NCBI GenBank assembly: GCA_039908535.1
Contig: JAMOAW010000016.1
Span: 21,286 to 85,285, forward strand
Source of the DNA: JAMOAW01 sp039908535
Lineage (GTDB): Bacteria > Pseudomonadota > Magnetococcia > Magnetococcales > JADFZT01
DNA: 64,000 nucleotides
Direction of reading: 5' to 3'
Below, one piece after another: positions 1 through 8,869 of the stretch. Under the pieces are notes generated by a model. That model was not told the origin of the DNA. It searched no databases and was given only the letters and a program-made list of their open reading frames with translations. Position 1 is the stretch's first letter. Every line of letters begins with the position of its first letter. Position numbers and translations under genes: made by a program.

Positions 1-2
1 AA

Positions 3-935
3 TATGGACAGCCACTGTTAATCGGTCTGTTCCCCGATATTGGAAAACTTGGTTTGGCATTACCTTTGGGGTTATCTTATTTTATCATTCGTCTGCTGGA
101 TACCCTGTTTCGTTGGTACCGTAAAGAAATGATCGCCCTCAATTTTCGAGAATTTATGGTCTTTATTCTTTTTCCAGCGACCATCCCAGCTGGCCCCATT
201 GAGACCGTTGATCAATTCCATGCCAATCGCTTGTCAAAAATAACTCTACAAGATATCGCCTGGGGCTTGAGCCGGATAGGCATCGGTTTATTTAAAAAAT
301 TGGTCTTGGTGGAAGGGGTGTTGCGTCCCTGGCTCTTTTCCCCGCCACATGAACTATTTTTTGCCATCACCCGCTCCGATAGCAGCGATATATCGGTGAT
401 TTTGGCATTAATAGTCAGTTTTCTTTATGCATATCTTGATTTTTCCGCCTATTCAGATATGGCTATTGGTTTATCCCGATTATACGGGTATCATATTATG
501 GAAAATTTTACTTGGCCAATTTTGGCCGATAACCTTCGAGAATATTGGCGACGCTGGCATCGTTCACTCTCCATGTGGTGTATGCGCAACATCTATTTTC
601 CTTTGGTAATCAGTACCCGCAACCCATTTTTGCCTCTTTTTGCGGTTATGACGGCTGTGGGAACGTGGCATGCCACCAACGCCTCTTGGTTTTCCTGGGC
701 CGTGCATCATGCAACGGGTTTATCGCTATTGAGTTGGATAGAAAAACGTCAATTTCGTTTTCTGACCGCCTGTCCTGTTTTGTTGCGGCGTGGGCTTGGT
801 TGGATCATGACCATTGGCTTTGTCTGTGCTGGTCATAGTTTTGTTCTTTATAGCGACTATTCTACCGCCCTGTCGGCTTATACGGCCTTTTGGCGGGGCC
901 TGTTTTTCTGGCCATTAACCTTTTTTGGCGGATAA
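3..935 (+). CDS. MBOAT (AlgI-like) O-acyltransferase, 5' end outside window
   Basis: Membrane-bound O-acyltransferase that probably moves an acyl group across the inner membrane onto an envelope or exported sugar. The frame is open to the left edge of the window, so the true start lies upstream. Visible family signs are the polytopic hydrophobic profile, FPATIPAGPIE (the counterpart of FPQLVAGPI in AlgI), YWRRWHRSLSMW (counterpart of the D-F-W-x-R-W-H-x-S-L-S motif) and a later VGTWHATNASWF segment holding the expected catalytic His of the GLWHG motif. It stands just before an acyl ligase and close to a second MBOAT and an SGNH protein, which suggests one acyl-modification cassette. This copy is more diverged from AlgI than the one at 2711. 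The acceptor cannot be told from sequence. Confidence 0.85.
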   Translation, partial: YGQPLLIGLFPDIGKLGLALPLGLSYFIIRLLDTLFRWYRKEMIALNFREFMVFILFPATIPAGPIETVDQFHANRLSKITLQDIAWGLSRIGIGLFKKLVLVEGVLRPWLFSPPHELFFAITRSDSSDISVILALIVSFLYAYLDFSAYSDMAIGLSRLYGYHIMENFTWPILADNLREYWRRWHRSLSMWCMRNIYFPLVISTRNPFLPLFAVMTAVGTWHATNASWFSWAVHHATGLSLLSWIEKRQFRFLTACPVLLRRGLGWIMTIGFVCAGHSFVLYSDYSTALSAYTAFWRGLFFWPLTFFGG

Positions 936-940
936 TCTCT

Positions 941-2476
941 ATGCTGGTTCCCTCCTCTGGTAAAACATTGGCCGACTCCCTGTTGCGTTCCCTTTCTCAG
1001 CCTCCAGGCGATCTGACTTTTTTGGAAGAGCCGGGGGTGGCCACTCTGACCCGCAGCGCATTTGTTGAACTGGTTTTAAAACAACGCGAAAGGCTGATTC
1101 AAACCCCGATCAGACCAGGAACCCGTCTATTCGTCCAGGCTGGTCGCGGAATTCTCTATTGGGTGGATTTAGTAGCGGTTTGGTCGGTGGGGGCCGTTCC
1201 CATGCCCTTGGATCCTCTGTTATCAGATATACAACAAAAAATTCTGCAAGAAAAAACCGGCACGCGGTGGTTGCTAGGGGGAGAGATCAACGCCACTCAT
1301 GACGGATGGCATGGGATCCCTGCCTTAGAAGATCACCTGGATAACAAAAAAACGTTTGCCGATCTTCCTGAAACTGAAGAGGCGGAAGGGGCGATTCTGT
1401 TCACCTCTGGCACAACAGGAGCCCCCAAATGCGTCCGGTTGAGCCAACGGGCTCTTTTAGGCAATGCCCGTTCAACGGTGGCTTTATTACCCCTACACTC
1501 TGGTGATCGTCTGTTTATGGCGATTCCCTTCCATTTTACCAGTGCCCTTTGCCATTTTTTAGCGGCTGGACTCACAAAAGCCACCTTGGTCTGTTCAGAA
1601 CGTCGACTATTTCAAGCCGATCTGGCGCAAATGGTGATGACCAGCCAGCCCACCTGCTTTGGCGGATCCCCCTTGCAGGTCCGTTGGCTGGCCCAAACCG
1701 CCAAAGAGTGCGCTGTGCCGCTCAACTGGATACTCTCTTCTGGGGATCACCTCTCCAAAGAGGTCTTGGCCCTGTGTCACACCCATTTACCAAAAACAAA
1801 AATTTTTGTTTTTTATGGACTTACAGAAGTTGGAGGCCGTTTTTGTTGTCAAAAAATTGAACAAAACCATCCCCTAAAGGAAGGGGTCGGTTTTCCCATA
1901 AAACAGATGCGCGTCACCATTCGGGATGAACAGGGCCTCTTACTACCCGCTGAAACCGTGGGGGAAGTCTATGCAGAAGGGGACTTTTTATTTACGGAAT
2001 ATTTACAAGATACCCAAGAGACGGCTAAAACATTGACAGAGCATGGCGTGCGCACTGGAGATTCGGGATGGTTGGATTCTCAAGGCGTGTTGCATCTTCA
2101 GGGACGTTTGGACGATGTCTTTAAAAGCGCAGGAAAAAAAGTCAGCACACGCATCATTTGCGATGCCTTATTGGCCCTGGGGGAATTTGCTGATGTCGCC
2201 GTCTTGCCGGTGGAAGATGCCCTGTTGGGTATGGTTCCTTGGGCATTTATCGTTCCCAATGACCCATCTATTTATTCCAAAGGGCGCATTTTACAACAAT
2301 TACGACGCTCCCTTCCCAGTAATCATATTCCAAAGGCGTTGCACATGGTCGCGGCACTCCCAAGAACCGGTTCAGGTAAATTGGATCGACGCCGCATGGC
2401 CGAAATGGTTCAGGATTTTAGCACAAAAAATGATGAAGCGGAGAACCTCCCCAAAGTCTTGATTGTCAGTTCTTAA
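941..2476 (+). CDS. AMP-forming acyl-CoA synthetase / acyl-ACP ligase (ANL superfamily)
   Basis: Adenylate-forming ligase that activates a carboxylic acid with ATP for transfer to CoA or a carrier protein. Core motifs are present in order: LFTSGTTGAPK (P-loop-like A3), FYGLTEVGG (A5), RTGDSGWLD and GRLDDVFKSAGKKV (A7/A8), and RTGSGKLDRR (A10, with the catalytic Lys). The ATG at 941 is preferred over an in-frame TTG at 890, because the longer form would run back into the preceding MBOAT gene. Length, about 511 residues, is normal for the family. Placement between two MBOAT genes suggests it supplies the acyl donor, like DltA beside DltB, but no acyl carrier protein gene is visible here. Its stop codon lies in the first bases of a repeat fragment. 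The substrate is not predictable. Confidence 0.9.
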   Translation: MLVPSSGKTLADSLLRSLSQPPGDLTFLEEPGVATLTRSAFVELVLKQRERLIQTPIRPGTRLFVQAGRGILYWVDLVAVWSVGAVPMPLDPLLSDIQQKILQEKTGTRWLLGGEINATHDGWHGIPALEDHLDNKKTFADLPETEEAEGAILFTSGTTGAPKCVRLSQRALLGNARSTVALLPLHSGDRLFMAIPFHFTSALCHFLAAGLTKATLVCSERRLFQADLAQMVMTSQPTCFGGSPLQVRWLAQTAKECAVPLNWILSSGDHLSKEVLALCHTHLPKTKIFVFYGLTEVGGRFCCQKIEQNHPLKEGVGFPIKQMRVTIRDEQGLLLPAETVGEVYAEGDFLFTEYLQDTQETAKTLTEHGVRTGDSGWLDSQGVLHLQGRLDDVFKSAGKKVSTRIICDALLALGEFADVAVLPVEDALLGMVPWAFIVPNDPSIYSKGRILQQLRRSLPSNHIPKALHMVAALPRTGSGKLDRRRMAEMVQDFSTKNDEAENLPKVLIVSS

Positions 2477-2529
2477 AAAAAAGAGGGGGTCTGGGGGATT
2501 CCTCCCCCAGGGTTTGGCCTTTAATTTTT
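2477..2529 (+). repeat. Family A repeat, right-half fragment
   Basis: Starts immediately after the ligase stop codon with the A-run and GAGGGGGTCTGGGGG, then the hairpin GGGGGATTCCTCCCCC. It is joined directly to a complete copy, in the same orientation as the genes. Confidence 0.85.
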
Positions 2530-2687
2530 ATGTATCGGAAAAATAAAGATCAAGACCTTGGGGGGCGGAGAACCGCCCCCCAATTCCCCCCACCCTTTTT
2601 TTTATTAAAAGAAAAAAGGGGGCTGGGGGATTCCTCCCCCAGGGTCTGGCCTTTAATTTTTTCTTTTGCCTGCAGGGCATGATGTTT
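2530..2687 (+). repeat. Family A dispersed multi-hairpin repeat, full copy
   Basis: Type description for the family. A copy opens with ATGTATCGGAAAAATAA and ATCAAGACCTTGG. It then carries four inverted repeats: (1) GGGGGGCGG/CCGCCCCCC with a short AGAA loop; (2) a CCCCC(A/T)CCC-T-run arm facing an A-run-GAGGGGG arm; (3) TGGGGGATTCATCCCCCA; (4) TGCCCGCAGGGCA. It ends in ATCATGTTC. This copy ends in a variant, GATGTTT. It separates the acyl ligase from the MBOAT gene and points in the direction of transcription. Confidence 0.95.
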
Positions 2688-2710
2688 GTTGGATAAGGAT
2701 TTGGTTTTAC

Positions 2711-4150
2711 ATGATATTCAACTCGATAGCATTTTTAATCTTTGCCACCTGTTTTTTTTTATTATGGCCTTATGTTCGAAAAACCTCTACATCACGTTGG
2801 TCTTTTCTTATCGTGGCCTCGTCTGTTTTTTATGGTTGGTGGGACTATCGTTATCTTGCCCTTATCCTGATCAGCGGTTTGATCGATTTTTTGGCAGCGA
2901 TGGCCATACACGCCATTCCCAATCGAAAAAAATTTTTTCTAATTCTCTCGTTAACAGGCAACCTGGGGTTGCTTTTTGCTTTTAAATATATCAGCTTTGC
3001 CGCCAAAAATGTGGATATGGCCTTAACGACCTTTGGGTACCATCCCCTATTGGTTCAGGGCATCCCTGATTTTATGCTTGTTTTGCCAATTGGTATCAGT
3101 TTTTATACCTTTCAATCTATGAGTTACACCATTGATGTCTATCGTGGACAAATTCAGCCAACGCGCCATATTTTACATTTTTTTGCATATCTTGCCCTGT
3201 TTCCACAATTGGTGGCTGGTCCAATTTTGCGGGCCAAAGATCTATTGCCCCAGCTTTGCCATGATCGCCCCGTCACACCTGCCGATAAATGGGCAGGGCT
3301 ACAACGCATTGCTTACGGTTATTTTAAAAAAGTGGTGATTGCAGACAATCTGGCTCCTATTGTGGCGATGGGATTTAAAACCTCTCCAGCAGAAGCCTCT
3401 GGCCTGTTTTGGTGGTATATGACAATCGCCTTTGCCATTCAAATTTATGGCGATTTTAGTGGCTATTCGGATATCGCACGGGGATTGGCGCGGTGGATGG
3501 GATATGATTTTAGCGAAAATTTTAACCATCCCTATACAGCAAGCTCATTACGGGATTTTTGGAATCGTTGGCATATCTCCCTCTCAACATGGTTTCGAGA
3601 TTATCTCTATCTACCTTTGGGAGGCTCCCGGTGCGGAAACGTCCGTGGCTATATCAATCTATGGATCACCATGCTGCTTTCTGGATTATGGCATGGAGCC
3701 GCCTGGACCTTTATTGCTTGGGGAGTGGTACATGCGGGGTTCCTCACTTTAGAACGCTGGACCTCCTGGCCTAAACATCTGCAAAAATTTCCTTTTGGGC
3801 GATCCCTCTCCACACTCATTGTGTTGATTCAAGTGTGCATCGGTTGGGTATTTTTTCGTTCCGAATCTTTAGAACAAGCACAAGCCATTTTGACAGCCAT
3901 GTTACATTTTTCAGGTGGTCTCTCCCTTGGCTTTGGTAAAACAATAGATTTAAACAATTTTTTTATTACTCTTCTGGTGATGCTGCCCATCATGATAAGA
4001 GAATGGATGGTGTATACAGGATGGTTTAAACCCTCTTTGTTTCCTGTTGCAATGATCAGGATTGCTTCTCCCATTTGGATCGGGCTAATTTTAGCCGCCA
4101 TCCTCTACTTTAGAGGAGATGGACATGAATTTATTTATTTTCAATTTTAA
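2711..4150 (+). CDS. MBOAT (AlgI-type) O-acyltransferase
   Basis: Integral membrane O-acyltransferase of the alginate O-acetylation AlgI type, about 479 residues. It shows LPIGISFYTFQSMSYTIDVYRG, the ALFPQLVAGPILR motif, DFWNRWHISLSTWFRDYLYL and GLWHGAAWTFIAWG with the catalytic His. Many hydrophobic segments span the protein. The ATG at 2711 is chosen: a longer reading frame begins with a TTG inside the preceding repeat (2666) but adds residues read from the repeat tail, so it looks artefactual. An AAGG-type ribosome site lies just upstream. The next gene overlaps its 3' end, which argues for coupling with the SGNH protein, as algI pairs with algJ/algX. It probably acetylates or acylates an exopolysaccharide. 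Confidence 0.93.
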   Translation: MIFNSIAFLIFATCFFLLWPYVRKTSTSRWSFLIVASSVFYGWWDYRYLALILISGLIDFLAAMAIHAIPNRKKFFLILSLTGNLGLLFAFKYISFAAKNVDMALTTFGYHPLLVQGIPDFMLVLPIGISFYTFQSMSYTIDVYRGQIQPTRHILHFFAYLALFPQLVAGPILRAKDLLPQLCHDRPVTPADKWAGLQRIAYGYFKKVVIADNLAPIVAMGFKTSPAEASGLFWWYMTIAFAIQIYGDFSGYSDIARGLARWMGYDFSENFNHPYTASSLRDFWNRWHISLSTWFRDYLYLPLGGSRCGNVRGYINLWITMLLSGLWHGAAWTFIAWGVVHAGFLTLERWTSWPKHLQKFPFGRSLSTLIVLIQVCIGWVFFRSESLEQAQAILTAMLHFSGGLSLGFGKTIDLNNFFITLLVMLPIMIREWMVYTGWFKPSLFPVAMIRIASPIWIGLILAAILYFRGDGHEFIYFQF

Positions 4151-5129
4151 GAATATGTCTATGACCAATATACCTCACCTAACAAAGAGATTCCTTTTAT
4201 GTGGAACATTTATTTGTGTTTGTCTCTTTTTAGAAGATATTCGCCCTATCCTTCAACCACACCAAATCACCTTAGGGAAGAATCCCGTCCTATTTTGGAC
4301 CGATAAAATATCTGCGCTGCCCTCCTATGACATCCTCTTCTTAGGAGACTCGCGAACCCTTTGCGGTATTGATCCGATTCAAATTGAAAAACAATTACCC
4401 GGCGTGCAGGCCTTAAATTTTGCATTCTCTGGTGGTGGTTTAAACCCTGAATTATACCAATTGGCCCAGGAAAAAATACGTCCAGGCCCAGGGAATCGAA
4501 TGGTGGTCTTAGGGATAACCCCCCAAAGTTTAACAAAACACGCCTTGGATAACCACCATTATCACGATCTCCAGAAAAAGCAAGAATGGTGGTGGATGCG
4601 CACCTTACACCTTTATGGGTTACATGGCATTTTCGAACCTTTCAAGCTCCCGCTACTTGTCAATACCCTAAAACTCATGCTAAGCGGAAAAGAAGTTCCA
4701 AAATCATTTCAAGAGTTTCATCCAGGTGGTTGGCTTGCCCTTTGGGCGATACCCCCACAACCAGGACGCAATATCGCCATTTATGATCAAAAATTTGTGA
4801 ACAATCCTATTCTACCAGAGTTAGAGGAGGCCCTGTTTGCACAAACAAAAGAATGGCATAAAAAAGGCTGGCAAATAATCAGTTTCCGCCCCCCTGCCGA
4901 ACCAGACCTGATTCACTTGGAAATGGTTAAAAGCCATTTTAATGAACAAAAATTTATACAAAAATTTCAAGAAGCGGGAGGAGTTTGGCTAAATTTCACT
5001 TCTGGCACATATCACACATACGATGGTGACCATTTGGAAAAAAAATCAGCCATACAATTTTCACAAGATCTTTCTAGACCACTGGCAGAGTTGTTTAAAG
5101 AACATGATGCCCTGCGGGCAAAAAATTAA
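4125..5129 (+). CDS. SGNH-fold (AlgJ/AlgX/DltD-like) envelope protein
   Basis: Predicted membrane-anchored SGNH hydrolase/acyltransferase partner. After a hydrophobic N-terminal anchor (near residues 20-38) comes DILFLGDSRTLCGID, the block I GDS motif with the nucleophile Ser. FSGGGLNPE follows, and near the end YDGDHLEKKSA fits the D-x-x-H block V. ATG codons at 4119 and 4125 are both possible; GAGG at 4113-4116 is better spaced for 4125. The start overlaps the MBOAT gene, suggesting translational coupling. In alginate and teichoic acid systems such proteins hand acyl groups from the MBOAT to the polymer. The last eight residues (HDALRAKN) and the stop are read from the end of a family A repeat lying in the opposite orientation, so the original C terminus may have been replaced. 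Confidence 0.8.
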   Translation: MNLFIFNFKNMSMTNIPHLTKRFLLCGTFICVCLFLEDIRPILQPHQITLGKNPVLFWTDKISALPSYDILFLGDSRTLCGIDPIQIEKQLPGVQALNFAFSGGGLNPELYQLAQEKIRPGPGNRMVVLGITPQSLTKHALDNHHYHDLQKKQEWWWMRTLHLYGLHGIFEPFKLPLLVNTLKLMLSGKEVPKSFQEFHPGGWLALWAIPPQPGRNIAIYDQKFVNNPILPELEEALFAQTKEWHKKGWQIISFRPPAEPDLIHLEMVKSHFNEQKFIQKFQEAGGVWLNFTSGTYHTYDGDHLEKKSAIQFSQDLSRPLAELFKEHDALRAKN

Positions 5130-5251
5130 AATCAAAAGACAAGACCTAGGGGGATGAATCCCCCAAACCCCCTTTTCTTTTTTAAGTATTAAAAGAAAAG
5201 GGGGCGGTTCTCCGCCCCCCCAAGGTCTTGATTTTTATTTTTCCGATACAT
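5100..5251 (-). repeat. Family A repeat, full copy
   Basis: On the plus strand it begins GAACATGATGCCCTGCGGGC and ends CCGATACAT, so it lies on the minus strand. It sits between two convergent genes and supplies the end of the SGNH reading frame. Confidence 0.95.
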
Positions 5252-5269
5252 AAAAATCCATTTACATTT

Positions 5270-5992
5270 TCAATCTTTCAGATGCAATCCAAGAAGCCAT
5301 AAAGGTCGCAGCATTTTCCACCAATCTATAAATGGACGCATCTTCGTTTGACCAATTTGGCGGGGGGGATAAATTTTAGAGACGGGTACCTCTTTAAAAT
5401 TATACCCCAATTGCAATATCTTAATCAACAAATAAACTTCCAATTCATAATGATCCAACCATGATTGATCCAAACGAATACGCGGGTCGTCTAAAATCGA
5501 CAGGCGCATACTACGAAAACCGTTGGTGCTTTCTGTAAGGCGGGTGTGACATATCAAACCAACAAACCAGGGATGCAGTCGCGTGGCAAAACGACGATAA
5601 ATAGGTATATCACCTCCAGAGAGGCCACCAGTCAAATAACGAGAACCCATGACGAAATCACAACCTTCAGACACAATAGGAGCCAAAAGTCTAGGAATTT
5701 CCTCCGGGTTATCCTTGTTGTTGCCAGCAATGACCACCGCAATATCAAATTTTCGCTGGCGAGCTAATTGAAATCCAGCACGAATGGCCGCACCAACCCC
5801 CATAACACGGCCCAAAGATAATACTTCGGCACCAGCCGCTTGCGCAACTGAGGCGGTCGCATCAGTGGAACCATCGTCCACAACTAAAATAAGATCAACC
5901 ACATCTAACGCCGCACGATGCACAACCGTACCGATTTTAAGTTCTTCGTTATAAGCAGGGGCAATAAGAATAACGGAATAACCTTCATACAT
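5270..5992 (-). CDS. Family 2 glycosyltransferase (DPM1/polyprenyl-phosphate type)
   Basis: GT-A fold family 2 glycosyltransferase, about 240 residues, likely moving a sugar to a lipid phosphate or growing glycan on the cytoplasmic face. It shows VILIAPAYNEE at the start, VVDDGSTD, then GVGAAIRAGF and IAGNNKDNPEEI where most relatives have a D-A-D-G-Q motif, then DFVMGSRY. No C-terminal membrane segments are evident. It is the last gene of a minus-strand sugar cassette, 4 bases after the acetyltransferase. The AGNN variant replaces the usual metal-binding DAD, so the exact mechanism needs checking. Confidence 0.88.
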   Translation of the reverse strand: MYEGYSVILIAPAYNEELKIGTVVHRAALDVVDLILVVDDGSTDATASVAQAAGAEVLSLGRVMGVGAAIRAGFQLARQRKFDIAVVIAGNNKDNPEEIPRLLAPIVSEGCDFVMGSRYLTGGLSGGDIPIYRRFATRLHPWFVGLICHTRLTESTNGFRSMRLSILDDPRIRLDQSWLDHYELEVYLLIKILQLGYNFKEVPVSKIYPPRQIGQTKMRPFIDWWKMLRPLWLLGLHLKD

Positions 5993-5996
5993 ATTT

Positions 5997-6626
5997 TTAT
6001 TCTGATGATAGCATCAGCCTTCCTTGGATTAAGGAATATTTAAAACCACAGGCTAAACAAGAAGGTGCCGAAGTATCGTTAGGCAGAGGATGACCACAGG
6101 AACATACCCACCCAACCGAACGAGCAGGATTCCCCACCACCCGTTGCCATGGGAGTACAGAGTGGGTAACCACAGCCCCAGCCCCGATCATGGCATACGC
6201 CCCAATCTCTATCCCTGGAACAAGTATGGCTCCCGCTCCGATGCTGGCTCCACGCCGAACAAAGGTAGACAGCAACCACCCCTGTGAATTTTGATAACGT
6301 TTTTGAACTTGAGAAATATCCACCATGCGCGGACTGCGCGGATAACGATCATTGGTAAAAATCACCCCCGGCCCTAAAAAAACATCATCCTCTATCTCCA
6401 CACCTGACCAGATCATAACCTGATTTTTAACGGTCACACGATGGCCAATGTTAACGCCAGTTTCTAAAAAGGCGTGATCGCCAATGTTGCAATTTTGACC
6501 AATACGAACTCCAGACATAATATGAGAAAAGGCCCAAATTTTTGTTCCCGCCCCCACCTCCTCGCTTTCACAACAGGCCAGTGGATGAACAAAAAACGCC
6601 GCTAATGAAGAAGAAGGTATAACCAT
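5997..6626 (-). CDS. wbpD: Left-handed beta-helix N-acetyltransferase (WbpD-like)
   Basis: Predicted UDP-2-acetamido-3-amino-2,3-dideoxy-glucuronate N-acetyltransferase. Hexapeptide repeats run from about residue 20 to 165 (VGAGTKIWAFSHI, IGQNCNIGDHAFLE, IGHRVTVKNQVMIW, IEDDVFLGPGVIFTND). A short C-terminal zinc-ribbon-like tail follows (CSCGHPLP then CLACGFKY), an unusual addition also seen in some relatives. The ATG directly follows the stop of the oxidoreductase gene (TAAATG). With the neighbouring dehydrogenase and aminotransferase it forms the WbpB-WbpE-WbpD sequence that makes UDP-2,3-diacetamido-2,3-dideoxy-glucuronic acid for surface polysaccharide. The symbol rests on motif and context recognition only. 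Confidence 0.82.
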   Translation of the reverse strand: MVIPSSSLAAFFVHPLACCESEEVGAGTKIWAFSHIMSGVRIGQNCNIGDHAFLETGVNIGHRVTVKNQVMIWSGVEIEDDVFLGPGVIFTNDRYPRSPRMVDISQVQKRYQNSQGWLLSTFVRRGASIGAGAILVPGIEIGAYAMIGAGAVVTHSVLPWQRVVGNPARSVGWVCSCGHPLPNDTSAPSCLACGFKYSLIQGRLMLSSE

Positions 6627-7667
6627 TTAAAAAATTTCCAAAGGTAAGATGGTGACCGGTGCCCCACGTTGCTGCATACTTAATGTCGCGGCTTCCAAAG
6701 ATTGGACAACTTTCATGGCGTTAATACCATCCGTCAGAGGAAGTCGACCGCTTTCGATACAATCCAAAAAATGTTCGCATTCGGCCTGCAAAGGTTGGTT
6801 GAGAGTGACGTTGGGAGAAGATTGTCCCCCATCGACAACCATCGTTTTGTATTCCAAAAATGAGCCAGTTATCTTATCGGGTGCAAGATATTGAACCGAT
6901 TTATTAAATATGCGAATTGGATTGGTCAGATCAAGATCATCCCATACAGCCATTTTTTGATCCCCAACAACCACCATTTTGCGCACCTTTTTAGGCTCTA
7001 GCCAACTGGCATGAATATTGACTATCATTTTGTTTTTAAAAGCAAACGTCGCAAAAACAACATCCTCAATGGATGGATTTAAATAAGACATTCCCAATGC
7101 GGTCACCTCCATAGGAAGATCGTTTAACAACTCAACCATGATGGAAATATCGTGGGTAGCCAGATCCCATAAAGCGTTGACATCCGTTCTGACAGGACCC
7201 AAATTGGTACGCTCCATACTCAAATAATAAATCTGACCCAATTCCCCCCTTTGGATAATCTCTTTTAAAGCGCAAATACCCGCATTGTAAGAAAAAATAT
7301 GACCAACCATCAAACATTTACCAACCTGGCGGCTGAGTTGAATCAGATGACGAATTTCTTGTGTAGAGGTGGTCAAAGGTTTTTCCACCAATAAATGTTT
7401 TTTGGCAACTAAAACCTGTTGGGCAATCGAATAATGAGTGGCCGTTGGTGTTGCAACGACAACGGCATCCAAATCTGGATCGGCGAGCATCTCTTCCAAG
7501 TGGTTGGTCAAACGGGCCGTCGGATAACGAGAAGCTATCGTCTCCAAATGGGCCTGGTTGCTATCACACAACCACCGAAGAACCGCACGGTTGGTAGATA
7601 AAAAAGATTTAGCAATATTCGGCCCCCAGTACCCCATTCCTACCAAACCAATATTGTGCATATGCAT
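6627..7667 (-). CDS. wbpB: Gfo/Idh/MocA-family sugar oxidoreductase (WbpB-like)
   Basis: NAD-dependent sugar-nucleotide dehydrogenase, about 346 residues. It has an N-terminal Rossmann motif GLVGMGYWGPNIA, then AVVVATPTATHY, the family EKPLTTS motif with the conserved Lys, and a C-terminal alpha/beta domain. In the WbpB-WbpE pathway it oxidises C3 of UDP-GlcNAcA before transamination. ATG codons at 7667 and 7661 are both usable. It sits 12 bases after the aminotransferase stop and abuts the acetyltransferase start, so the three are surely co-transcribed. No WbpA-type 6-dehydrogenase is in the window. Confidence 0.88.
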   Translation of the reverse strand: MHMHNIGLVGMGYWGPNIAKSFLSTNRAVLRWLCDSNQAHLETIASRYPTARLTNHLEEMLADPDLDAVVVATPTATHYSIAQQVLVAKKHLLVEKPLTTSTQEIRHLIQLSRQVGKCLMVGHIFSYNAGICALKEIIQRGELGQIYYLSMERTNLGPVRTDVNALWDLATHDISIMVELLNDLPMEVTALGMSYLNPSIEDVVFATFAFKNKMIVNIHASWLEPKKVRKMVVVGDQKMAVWDDLDLTNPIRIFNKSVQYLAPDKITGSFLEYKTMVVDGGQSSPNVTLNQPLQAECEHFLDCIESGRLPLTDGINAMKVVQSLEAATLSMQQRGAPVTILPLEIF

Positions 7668-7679
7668 TCTATTCTATCC

Positions 7680-8783
7680 CTATAATGATGCCAAAAGATG
7701 AGCAGCGCGTTCAATAGCACTTTCAGGAAGTTCTGGATACATGGGTAAACTCAAACCCGTGGCGGCCCACTGCTCGGCCATAGGAAAAGAACGATCGGTA
7801 AGATGCCGACAAGCTTGCAATTGATGCAAGGCAAATGGGTAATGGATTCCAGCCCCAATGCCGGCATCGTTTAAACGACGCAGGGCCACATCACGATTGA
7901 CTAAACGAATCACATACAAATGATAATTGCCAGTGATATCATAAGAGGTAAGCGTAACACCAGGAATATCCTTGAGGGCAAGATCGTACAGACGGGCATG
8001 CCGACGTCTGGCCTGATTCCAATCATTCAAATGAGGTAATTTAAGCCGAAGAACAGTCGCCTGCAAGGTATCCAGGCGACTGTTAAGGCCGAGCTCTTCA
8101 TGGTGATATTTTTGCAAAGATCCCAAGTTACGCAAAGATCGCAAACGGGTGGCTAATTTTTCGTCATGCGTAACAACGGCCCCACCATCGCCGTAGGCAC
8201 CGAGGTTTTTCCCTGGATAAAAACTAAAACAACCCACATCGCCCATGGTCCCTGCATGTTGTCTCCCCTGATAAAACGTTCCATGAGCCTGAGCAGCATC
8301 TTCAACCACCTTCAGACCAAATTTTTTGGCAATCTCCAATATAGAGGTCATAGGAGCACACTGACCATAAAGATGCACCGGACAAATGGCTTTGGTGCGT
8401 GAGGTAATAGAAGACTCAAGAAGAGAGGGATCAAGGAGGCCCGTTTGAGAATCAACATCGACGAAAACAGGCGTTGCTCCCACCAGCATAACACCCAAAG
8501 CGGTCGCCATAAAGGTCATGGCAGGAACAATCACTTCATCACCAGGACCGATATCCAAGGCCCGAAAAGCCAGTTGCAGGGCATCGGTACCGCTGGCACA
8601 CCCAACAGCATAAGGGACTTGACAATAAGCGGCAAATTCATTCTCAAACATTTGGACATCTTGTCCAAGGATATAATCCCCCCGCTCAAGAGTGGTGGCA
8701 AGTGCAGCAAGCATGGAGGAGCGCAGGGTCGCATATTGTGCTTTTAAATTTACAAGAGGAATTAAATCGGTATTTATGGACAT
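7680..8783 (-). CDS. wbpE: DegT/DnrJ/EryC1/StrS aminotransferase (WbpE-like)
   Basis: PLP-dependent sugar aminotransferase, about 367 residues. It begins IPLVNLKAQYATLR, has GCASGTDALQLAF, VEDAAQAHGTFYQG, and SFYPGKNLGAYGDGGAVVT with the PLP-binding Lys. It probably aminates C3 of a 3-keto-UDP-GlcNAcA made by the adjacent oxidoreductase. GGGAG lies five bases before the ATG, a good ribosome site. It leads the tight aminotransferase-oxidoreductase-acetyltransferase-GT2 run on the minus strand, with a repeat between it and the upstream PMT-like gene. Confidence 0.9.
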   Translation of the reverse strand: MSINTDLIPLVNLKAQYATLRSSMLAALATTLERGDYILGQDVQMFENEFAAYCQVPYAVGCASGTDALQLAFRALDIGPGDEVIVPAMTFMATALGVMLVGATPVFVDVDSQTGLLDPSLLESSITSRTKAICPVHLYGQCAPMTSILEIAKKFGLKVVEDAAQAHGTFYQGRQHAGTMGDVGCFSFYPGKNLGAYGDGGAVVTHDEKLATRLRSLRNLGSLQKYHHEELGLNSRLDTLQATVLRLKLPHLNDWNQARRRHARLYDLALKDIPGVTLTSYDITGNYHLYVIRLVNRDVALRRLNDAGIGAGIHYPFALHQLQACRHLTDRSFPMAEQWAATGLSLPMYPELPESAIERAAHLLASL

Positions 8784-8814
8784 AAAGGCTCCCGTATATA
8801 AAAAAATGAGTGCG

Positions 8815-8869
8815 TCCCCAAAAAAAAGGGGAAGAATTGAGGGGCGGTTCTGGGCTCCCCAAGCTCTAG
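8815..8869 (-). repeat. Degenerate family A left-half fragment
   Basis: Contains GGGGCGGTTCTGGGCTCCCC and a weak AAGCTCTAGAT match to the AAGGTCTTGAT part of family A. It adjoins a full copy. Similar decayed bases also follow that copy at about 9033-9084. Confidence 0.55.
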
